DNA from: Papiliotrema nemorosa | Lineage: Eukaryota; Basidiomycota; Tremellomycetes; Tremellales; Rhynchogastremaceae | Assembly: GCA_032158125.1 (NCBI GenBank) | Contig: JASKOT010000041.1 | Coordinates: 62,001-126,000, forward strand | Reading direction: 5' to 3' | Length of the DNA stretch: 64,000 bases | The notes under the pieces: model-generated | Databases searched by the model: none | What the model was told of the DNA's origin: nothing | Seen by the model: the letters and a program-made list of their open reading frames with translations, nothing else | Shown here: positions 55,890 through 64,000 of the stretch, piece after piece | How the letters are laid out: the number at the start of each line of letters is the position of its first letter | Position numbering within the stretch: position 1 is the stretch's first letter | Program-made: the position numbers and the translations under genes

Positions 55890-56433
55890 GGTGTCAAGGT
55901 AGCGGGGCCAGTGGTGGATGTGGGGCCAGAAGAGGTGTGGAGACGGTGTATAGTCGGAAGGAAGGGATCGAGGTTGAGGATGAAGAAGCAAAACAACAAA
56001 AAAGGGGAGAGCGAGTTGAACGGCAATGGCCTAGACCCCCGTCGAGGCAATCGTTGAAGTTCAACACACGGCTCAGGACATCCCATGTATGCGGCTTGGA
56101 GAGTGGAGGTAGCCTCTTACCCCCTGATCGATCCCATCCCCCATGCATGCTAGGCTTGTGTGAGGTACATGGAGGTGTGGAAGGGGGGATGGGTGGGTTG
56201 GCTGGGTGGCGACGCCTAACTCGAATAAGCGGGCATTTGTCCTTTCCCCCGAGAATGGTCCGCACTTCTTTCTTCCCCTCGACAGCTTGTCGTTCTGACT
56301 ATATACTTGTGGCTCGCGCACCATGAGATGATACACTTCTGGTAGTAGTATTGGCTCGTTATATACACCTGTGACCGGTCAGATCGCTCTTGACACCTTC
56401 CTCCCATAGCCCAATCCCGTGGAGCTCATGTCC
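55890..56433. promoter_or_regulatory. promoter of the long-loop Zn2Cys6 gene
   Basis: About 540 bp upstream of the gene start. No specific element was recognised. Confidence 0.4.
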
Positions 56434-57839
56434 TCACCCCTCCCTACCACCTAGACCACACCCTTCCACTGGTGACCCGGTGACAGGCTCAAACTTGACC
56501 GGTCTCGAGACCTCACCTAACAGCTCATCCTGTCTCGAGCTGGACCTTCGCTTGAGAGAGTACTGATCCAATCCCGTTCCACCTAGGGTCTCGAAACCAC
56601 TCCTCGACGTCCCCGCAGATCCGATCGAGGAGGGCAAGGGAGTGACCATGGAAGTCGGGAGCGCCGAAGCAGTGGTAGCTGTCGTCGCGCTGTACTCGAG
56701 CATCGGAACGGAATCGTAGGAATAGGTATACCCATGAGTCGGTTTAAACTGGCTGGGGCATTGGGGAGGGGAGGATTTGACCGATGGATAGGCGTATGGA
56801 TGAGCATTGAAATGGGAGTGAGACTTGCTCGGGGAGCGTGCAGGACCAGGGGAAGATGAGAGCATCTCCATGCTATCGCCCGACTCGGTGCATTCCTTGT
56901 CACGGCGAGCGTCGTGAGTCTGAGGGTGAGCTACGAGGTGACACCGGTTCCCCGATGACTGACTCTTAGGTGTCGACGTAGATTGGAACTGACCGAGAAG
57001 GCTCGACCACATCCTGGTCGATGACATTTGAATGCTTCCATGTCAGCGTCCATTTGGGTGCTGGGTACTCACGCTTGGCACCGGTATGCACCGACATGTG
57101 GGTATTCAGAGAGCTAGGTCGATTAAACCTTTTATCACATACAGGGCTATACGTCAGCGACGAGCCTATCCTGACTGCTGTCTACTCACCACACATGTCT
57201 ACGAGTCTTCTGAATCGCCTTTTCCCTCTCTACATCCCCCTGACCTTCCGCCTCATGATCCTCTACAGCGGCCATCTCCCATCCAACAAAAGGCTGAGCA
57301 TACTGATACTCTACCCGATTCCAATCCTCGACACCTTTGCCAGGTGTATCCCCTGATGGCATAGTCAGGCCTCGCAACTTTGACCCGGCGGCCAGGACCG
57401 GTAGATTCGGTAGGGCAGCATACGGCGACGGAGTGAACATCATTGAACTGTCGGAATAGCTCCTCGTATGGGTGTTCCAATTCAAATGGGTTGTCTGGGG
57501 TGAAGAGAAAGCTGACCCGGCTTGTTGAAAATTGTATCCTGGCAAGACTCGAGGCGATCCCGAGTACGGGGTGGAAGAGTAAGGGTGGGTCGAAGGGGTA
57601 TGGTGTGACCTGTCATTGGACACGGGGAGGGTGGAGTGACTGACAAGCGGAGTCTCGTAGATGTTGTACTGCGATAGGTCCATCGGCTGCAACAGGGGTA
57701 AAGTGGGGACTGCCTGCTGATCGGTGGGATTGGCAGCTTGTGGCTGGAGCGGCCCCGACATGGTCGTGGTCGTTGTCATGGGGAAAGAGTATGTCTGACG
57801 GTAGGTGTAAGATGGGAGCTGAGAGGTAGTATGCGTCAT
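56434..57839 (-). CDS. C2H2 zinc-finger transcription factor
   Basis: Two C2H2 fingers are reconstructed by splicing: CPVCDKRFNRPSSLNTH...H with a TGAKP linker, then FKCHRPGCGRAFSVSSNL with RRHLRTH. The second finger has C-x4-C-x12-H-x3-H. Its final histidine is only formed by removing an intron of about 45 nt whose donor is GTCAGT after the HLR codons. Reading through instead gives an early stop at 56931. The N-terminal 210 residues are Ser/Thr/Pro/Gln-rich with no fold. The C-terminal part is Ser/Pro/Thr-rich, with SSSPGPARSPSKSHSH and ending GREG. Three introns in all. The ATG at 57839 (MTHTTSQLP) is used since the frame upstream begins with a non-ATG codon. FSVSSNLRRH-type fingers are common in fungal C2H2 regulators; target unknown. 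Confidence 0.78.
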
Positions 57840-59664
57840 GGTCAGTGCTATCTCGCCTTGCAAAAAGTGAGTCTGAGAGCGACAGATAGGCAGGACCGAT
57901 CAAGAGAACAGGGATCGACTCGAGGTGATAAAGTGTCCTCTCCGCCCACCCGCCTTCAGCATAAAGGAGCTAAACTTCTTTTCTTCTCTTCATCACTGGT
58001 TGACCTCCATAGCTGGCCTCGATGGGCTGGAACGAGATCCAAGGGGTATGTTTATAGGTGGGGCCTTTGGAGCAGGGGTGTGAAAGGAGTGAAAAGTGAC
58101 CCCTTCATCGAGTCCACCATGGGTCCGAGTATAGGGAGGCCTTGAAAGGAGTGCGTGGGAGAGCGTCAACTCACCGAGATGCTGTTCGCCCACCAGGGAC
58201 GTTGTAGCCGTGCTGGCTGGAGATCTTATACCTGTCGTCGCTTCTGGACAAGGTTGTCAAGATGGGTCAAGCGGTATCCTTTAGCATGGGGCGAAGAGCA
58301 AATTTTGATCAGGCGTGATGAGTCTTCGTTGGTCGTGTAGATTTCGTACAAGGTCGTATCAGCTATCGTCACAGAGGTCGTAAAGGGAGTTCGTGAGGAA
58401 GAATGAGTAGTGAAAGAAGCAGAATGAGGATAATCAAGAGATCAGGATGATACGACCACCAGGTCGAACAAGGGGCCAAGGAGTCACCCATCAGACCCTT
58501 TTCACCCCACGCACACACCTCACTCCTGTCTCTTTACCTCGGAGGTATTCACCTTGGAAAGCTCGGGCACACGCCTATGTGACAGCTTGTCGGGATAAGC
58601 GGAGCAGAACGGGGTGTCCTGTAGCGCAGGGCGTGGGTCGAAGCTCTGGGTTTGATCTCCTCGAGGCCCATTAAAGGGAGAGGAGGCATGGGCGGAGCCA
58701 TCTTCGTTGCCGGCGGTTCGAGCTTCTTCGAAGGGACACACCCAGTGTATCGTTGCGACGTACATGAGGGGTCGAGTGTTCCTTTATCCTGACCCCCCAC
58801 TACCCAACCCCCAAAGCGTTCCGAGGTGATCGGGGGATCTTTTTGATCAGCAATGATCCCATCAGAAACGGTTGGAATGGTCTGGAGCCAAGAACGGAGA
58901 CTATGAGTATCTCTGTCGGTAACGCCTGGGTGGTAGGAGTTCGATGCATTATCCATCGCGACAAGCGCAGCAGGAGACATCTCCAAGAATGTCGCACGAA
59001 TCGCACCAATCTCCTGGCCCTTTGGTTATTTTCAGTTCCAGAGTGTTCCCTGCCTGATTCCACTCGATGGATCGACTAGAGGAGTTCGAACAGTCTGACG
59101 ACCCTGTGAGATGAAAACTACCGAGACGACTCTGAGGTGCGAAACCGTTGGTGACGGGCTGAATCGGTCGACTGGCTGATCTTGCACCATCGTCGCATGG
59201 AATTGACTTCTCGCCTATGCATCCATCTGTACCCGAGTGAGTGCTCCATTTCTCGGCTGGATAAGCTATATCTCGATTATGAACACATTGTATGCTGTAT
59301 GACCAGAGAGCTGGATGAGCTGGTGGAATGGGCCGCACCCTGCTTGATCTTTCCCCTTGTAGTCATCCGTGGTACTATCAAACCGTCGACATGTGATGCC
59401 CTCATGCTCATCTGGCTATAATTACCCACAACGGGAACCATCTCATGCTCGCTTGGAAGAAATACAGATCTACACTAGACTGCGCCTAGCATCGATGGTG
59501 ACTAGCCCGGGCTACCGGCAGAAATGGATGAACCTCGACATGAGGGCAAGCACCATAATCAGCCCTCTCGTGTGATCTTATCTGAGGTCGTCCCTCCAGA
59601 CTATTCATATATGGACGCAGAACGGTAGAGTCTCTGCTGATCCCCTTTGACAGCGACACACACC
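57840..59664. promoter_or_regulatory. 1.8-kb divergent intergenic region
   Basis: No supported gene. Open frames on the minus strand at 58549-58986 and 58949-59338 lack domains and overlap each other. The region should hold promoters of the C2H2 regulator and the amine oxidase. Confidence 0.4.
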
Positions 59665-61445
59665 ATGTCACTCACTCGAGCCGCCTGTCTGCTCGCCCTG
59701 CTCTCCCTCACCGCAGCCCGACCCAACATCATCCCCCGTAACAACACCTCGACAGATCAATACGACGTGATCATCCTAGGTGGTGGTATATCCGGTATCA
59801 GCGCTGCCCAGACCCTCATCACCCAATACAACCTCACCAACGTCCTCCTCATCGAAGCGCGAGACGAATTGGGCGGTCGAGCACATACCGAGACTCTCAC
59901 GACGGCTGACGGGAGTACGGTGACTGTAGAAAAGGGATGCAACTGGATTCAAGGACCGGGTAAAGAGGTCATCCAAGCGCTGGCGGACAAATGGGGACTG
60001 CAGACGGCTCCGCAGAACTATTCCGACATCACCTTCTACGAAGGGAAATGGAGTGAAGATCAGGACCCGTATGCGCCAGACAGCGCCTCGCAGAGAGGAG
60101 AATGGCTTGATGATGAAGAAGTGCTGGCGTTCACAGAGGGATACGACAACTTTATCGACAACGCCCCAGGGTACTCTAGTATGTCGCATAGACGGTCACA
60201 TCGGCGATGCGCTGACCCACAGTGTACCGAACAAACAACAGCCTGGTCGATCTCTCGGTCCGAGTCGCTACTTCCATCATGGATTGGATCCCGGTCGACC
60301 CCATGCAGATGCTCTACGAGTATTGGAACATCGACTACACCTTTGCTCAACCTCCCGAAGCGTCCAGTTTTGAGAATTCGTTTGGTCAAGAGGACGGGAT
60401 CACCGCATCAGAGGATCAATTCGTAATTGATCAGAGGTGAGCATGGACAGTCCAGGGCTCTGTTGCTGACGATATAGGGGATACAAGTACATCTTTGTCC
60501 AGGAAGCCAAGCAGTTTTTCGGGGAAAACCTGGATGACCCACGATTGAAACTCTCCACCACTGTTCAAACCATCGACTATTCCTCGGACGATACCATCAA
60601 AGTGACCACGGATAAGGGAGATTTCTACGGCAAATATGTCATCTCGACGCTCAGTGTGGGAGTCATGCAGCATCAAGACGTAAAGTGGGTTCCTCAACTG
60701 CCGGATTGGAAAAAGGAGGCCATCTTTTCGTTTGACATGGCGACGTATCAAAAGATCTTTTTAAACTTCCCAAGTCAGTTCTGGGGCGATGAGCAGGTGA
60801 GTCCTTTCTCCCAGTCGTAGATGCCTCGCTCATGACTAGTATGTCTTGCGAGGTGATCCCGACTTGCGCGGTCGGATGGGCGTTTGGCAAAACATCAATG
60901 CCCCTGGATTCTTCCCACAAAACACATCCGCCAACATCTTCATGGTCACCGCTGTAGATGTCCTTGCGAGGGAGTATGAGAACTTGTCCGATGAAGATAT
61001 CCAGGCTCAAGCCATGGTGGTTCTCCGTGAGATGTACGGAAACGACATTCCCGATCCGACCGACATTCTCGTCCCCAGATGGACACACGATCCGCTCTAT
61101 CGAGGTTCTTATTCCAACTGGCCCATTGGAGTCTTGGACGAGCATCACGAGAATCTACGACAGCCTGTGGGTGGAGACAGACTGTGGTTTTCCGGCGAGG
61201 CAATCAGTGAGGCGGCATATGGGTATGTCCAGGGTGCATGGCTGGAGGGACAGAACACGGCGACGACCATCGGGGAATGTCTGGTCAATGGCAACTGCAC
61301 CACCGTCGAGGTGTATGTAGCCCTGACAACCTGTGCACAGGTGGAGAGCGAAGAAGCAAAGATCATGAAGAGAGGCATGAGGCAGAGCAAGAGGGGAAAC
61401 AAGCAGGCGAGGCGGCACGGACGACCAGGGGGTATCAGAGGGTAG
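59665..61445 (+). CDS. secreted FAD amine oxidase, polyamine-oxidase-like
   Basis: Flavoenzyme that oxidises polyamines, releasing an aminoaldehyde and hydrogen peroxide. An N-terminal signal peptide is visible (RAACLLALLSLTAARP), so secretion is likely. The FAD fold is YDVIILGGGISGISAA followed by NVLLIEARDELGGRAHT and GCNWIQGPGKE. Later exons give PVDPMQMLYEYWNIDYTFA, GYKYIFVQEAKQFFG, FYGKYVISTLSVGVMQH, and the final FAD/substrate block RLWFSGEAISEAAYGYVQGAW. Three or more introns. The C-terminal 35 residues are very basic (KRGMRQSKRGNKQARRHGR). The GEAIS segment fits polyamine oxidases better than monoamine oxidases. Substrate is inferred from family. Confidence 0.85.
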
Positions 61446-61871
61446 ATGTAGCCCCGTTGTGAGGTCAAGCGGTGATGCATATAATGTTATTGGGCAAGCA
61501 AAACCCATGAAGATAGCAAGCAAGCATCGACTTTGAGACGTCGAGACCGCCAAAGTCGCCAAAAGCGCCAACATCAGCGTGACTCCACGACATCGTCACA
61601 ATCTTCAACCAACCACCCACAACGAACATCATGTCTCGCAAGCCGACGGTCTGCACTCGCTTGTGAGTAGGTGGAGGTGGAGTAGTGGAGGTGGACAGCT
61701 TCTGAAGCAGCATAGGGAGACGTCACTGCCGCTCCGCAGAAACCGGCGACTGACTTTTTCCACCTCCACCCACGAAGATGCAACAAGATAAGAGCTCGAT
61801 CGTGCATCGTACCCCTCGATACACAAGAATCACATACCTCTGACCGTCCCATCGTACATTCACTCATCACC
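61446..61871. promoter_or_regulatory. promoter of the alcohol dehydrogenase gene
   Basis: 426 bp between two plus-strand genes. No specific element was recognised. Confidence 0.45.
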
Positions 61872-63145
61872 ATGTCATCTGAAACGCAAAACAAGTTTGA
61901 AGGATGGGGAGCTTTCGCTGCGGATTCCGTCCAAGGCAACTTCAAGTGGTTTGATTATGAGCCGAAAGAATGGGCAGAGGACGATGTTGAGAGTGGGTCA
62001 CCATGGATCGGCAGAGCTCAAGCTGACGACATTAGTCAAGATTCAATATTGCGGCATGTGCGGCTCAGATCATCACTGCGCATCGGGAGGATGGGGGGAT
62101 ATGACCAAGATGTACCCCCAAGTTGTCGGACACGAGATTGTGGGAGAGATTGTCCGAGTGGGCAAGGATGTCACCCAGTTCAAATTGGGAGATTTGGTCG
62201 GTGTCGGAGCCATGTGCGACTCGTGTCTCGAGTGCGAGTGGTGCAAGAAAGGTGAGCATCTCAGCAGCCCTCAGACTAATATCAGGCCGGGAGCAGTACT
62301 GCGTCAAGGGCGGTGCAGGCACTTATGGTGGTCTGTTTGTTCGACAAGGCCGACAAGGTGACAAGACATTCGGTGGATACGCCAACTACTGGCGAGGTCC
62401 AGCCCACTTCACCGTAGCCATCCCTGAAGGACTTGATCCCGCCGATGCCGCCCCGATGATGTGTGGAGGTGTGACCGTCTTCTCCCCCTTGAGCCAATAC
62501 GGAGCAGGAACCACCGCCAAGGATGTCGGAATAGTCGGAGTGGGAGGTTTGGGTCACTTTGGTATTCTCTTTGCTTCGGCAATGGGAGCCAATGTTACTG
62601 CCATTTCTCATGGAACCTCGAAGATTGAAGATGCAAAGAAAATGGGAGCGAAGAATGTCCTCGTCAGTGGAAGCAACCCTGCCGAGGCATTCAAGGGACA
62701 CGAACGGACTCTTGACCTCATCGTAGCTACCACCAGTGAGTCTGGTATACCAAGTGGTCGACGCTGAAACTTCAGGTGACCCAGACATGCCTCTTGCCGC
62801 GTACATCTCTCTCATCCGACCAGGAGGAACGTTTGTGCTGGTCGGTGCGGCTGCGGCAGAATCCATTCCTCGAGTCAGCGCGTTCACCTTTATTATGTGT
62901 ACGTGTTCTATCATCCGCAGGAATCCAGCTCATGCTCAGCCAACGTGCACTTTACAGGATCGGCGGTCGGATCGCCGACGGTCGATATCCCTAAAATGCT
63001 TCAATTCGCCAAGGACCACAAGATCAAGCCGTGGATCCACAAGCACCCTATGGACGACCTCAACAAGGTCATGCCAGAGTTTGTCAACAAAGGTGCCAAG
63101 TACCGAAATGTCATGGTCAATGACCGTCAGGGGGGCAAGTTGTAG
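61872..63145 (+). CDS. zinc alcohol dehydrogenase, NADP-type cinnamyl/ADH6 family
   Basis: Medium-chain dehydrogenase/reductase that interconverts alcohols and aldehydes. Catalytic zinc ligands lie in QYCGMCGSDHHC and VVGHEIVGEIVRVG. The structural zinc loop is GAMCDSCLECEWCKKG, continued after an intron by EQYCVKGG. GTYGG...KTFGGYANY is typical of the ADH6/CAD group. The NAD(P) fold is VGIVGVGGLGHFGILFA. The C-terminus has HFTGSAVGSPTVDIPKML and KYRNVMVNDRQGGKL. Several introns; the last (about 41 nt, near 62900-62940) is placed by frame. Cytosolic. It lies just downstream of the polyamine oxidase gene on the same strand, so it might handle aminoaldehydes, which is inference. Confidence 0.87.
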
Positions 63146-63324
63146 AGCGGCGATTCGTCGAGTGCGAGTACAGTAAGCAACAGTCACAACACCAGTCACA
63201 GCATGCATAGATGAAGTTTTCAAGCATTGGAATCGTATTAAGCGTGCTACTGATCCCACCCCGCACCTAGGTACTACCGCTGCAGCCCGCCCACAGTGAA
63301 GCAGAGATACAACTGCTGATCAGC

Positions 63325-64000
63325 CTAACACACGTTAGATGACTTTTCTAAGCTCACCACCCAAGAAGTCAGGATCATCAAGACGAACTGCCCTCCAAAG
63401 ATGCACAACGTGAGACGATTCACTCGCCATCCTGGTAGCTCTATCCCACGATCTTGACAATCTTTGAGCAGCTCAAGACGGTCCTTTTCGTTCTTGCGCA
63501 GAGTGTGACCAAGAAGCCGGCCATCGAGGAAATCGAGAATCGGACCCATGCAAAATTGGAAAGCTTTCACAGCGATGAGAAAGTAAATGACCCGATCGTA
63601 CACCTTCCCAGGGGTGTGGTCTTGCTGCTTGGTCAGCGTTAGGTACGGCAATACGGGCCGGCGATGTACTATAGATCCAGTGGCAATCTCCATGATGATG
63701 TTATTGCACGCAATCTGCTATCAGTACCGACTCGGAGATGGCTAGTTTGAGAGTAATTACGAAGGAGGAGAAGACGCCGTAGGCTGTTCCGATCAGGTCG
63801 TGATCCGTCACCACTAAGGGTATACTACCTATCCAAGGTAATATGTTGAATGACAGCGCAAAACTGCTCAGGACGATGGGTCCGATGGGATTGACCTTTG
63901 TCAAACCGATAAGCGCAAAGACGACCATGTAACAAGCGGCGCCCAGCGAGACAAAGGGCATACGCCAGCCTATTCGATCGAAGAACATGCCTAGTAGTGG
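63325..64000 (-). CDS. MFS transporter, C-terminal part (runs off the window)
   Basis: Partial gene; its N-terminal part lies beyond 64000. Visible helices include RMPFVSLGAACYMVVFALIGL, IVLSSFALSFNILPWIGSIPLV and IYFLIAVKAFQFCMGPILDFL. IGTAYGVFSSF and the late NNIIMEIATG segment, joined across a short intron, fit the MFSD1-like group of lysosome/vacuole transporters better than Dal5 or sugar families. The last helix ends LMILTSWVV and the C-tail is EKSSNVC. Substrate unknown. Confidence 0.6.

Noticed and set aside
58610..58680. Stretch with a GGGTTTGATCTCC segment resembling a tRNA T-arm box
   Set aside because: It does not match the B-box GGTTCGAnnCC closely and no cloverleaf could be drawn around it.
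58549..59338. Two overlapping minus-strand open frames
   Set aside because: They overlap in different frames, show no domain, and no splice model links them to a larger protein.

Overview
The window is nuclear DNA of a fungus. Most genes are cut by many short GT-AG introns, usually 35-60 nt, which fits a basidiomycete, most likely a tremellomycete yeast (Cryptococcus/Kwoniella-like). That placement is an inference from gene style and families: Zn2Cys6 regulators, Dal5-type permeases, a basidiomycete-type seven-helix membrane protein and REG1. I found no tRNA, rRNA, CRISPR array or intact transposon.

Layout. 0.45-2.1 kb: L-arabinitol dehydrogenase (-). 2.65-3.24 kb: small single-pass membrane protein (+). 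3.7-7.8 kb: three consecutive intronless genes on the minus strand, two paralogues of an unrecognised family around a BAHD-type acyltransferase. 8.3-10.3 kb: a regulator-like protein with no visible zinc cluster (+). 10.8-15.5 kb: tartrate/D-malate dehydrogenase (-), a divergent Dal5-type permease (+) and a small Zn2Cys6 regulator (-); a 30-bp near-palindrome containing CCG-N4-CGG lies between the enzyme and permease genes. 15.95-17.08 kb: Rossmann-fold protein (+). 17.3-20.6 kb: class I aminotransferase and nitrilase/omega-amidase-like gene (both -), a possible glutamine transaminase-omega-amidase pair. 21.0-26.2 kb: two divergent Dal5-type permeases. 26.3-27.8 kb: seven-helix DUF6534-like protein (-).

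29.2-30.6 kb: Smr-domain protein with a Q/N-rich N-terminus (+). 31.8-34.7 kb: REG1-like PP1 regulatory subunit (+). 35.0-40.5 kb: a GH127 beta-L-arabinofuranosidase (-) divergent from an MFS sugar transporter (+). With the L-arabinitol dehydrogenase at the left end this suggests use of L-arabinose polymers. 41.5-45.7 kb: a decayed 5' copy of a GT17 glycosyltransferase gene, an intronless aerolysin/ETX-MTX2-like pore-former gene (-), and the intact GT17 gene (+).

48.2-57.8 kb: three regulators, two Zn2Cys6 (one +, one -) and one C2H2 (-), with one small hypothetical gene. 59.7-63.1 kb: secreted polyamine-oxidase-like flavoenzyme and zinc alcohol dehydrogenase (both +). 63.3-64.0 kb: C-terminal part of an MFS transporter (-) that runs off the window.

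Splice sites were worked out by eye from reading frame and GT-AG boundaries. Gene spans run from start codon to stop codon and include introns. All family assignments rest on motifs recognised in the translations; no database search was run.
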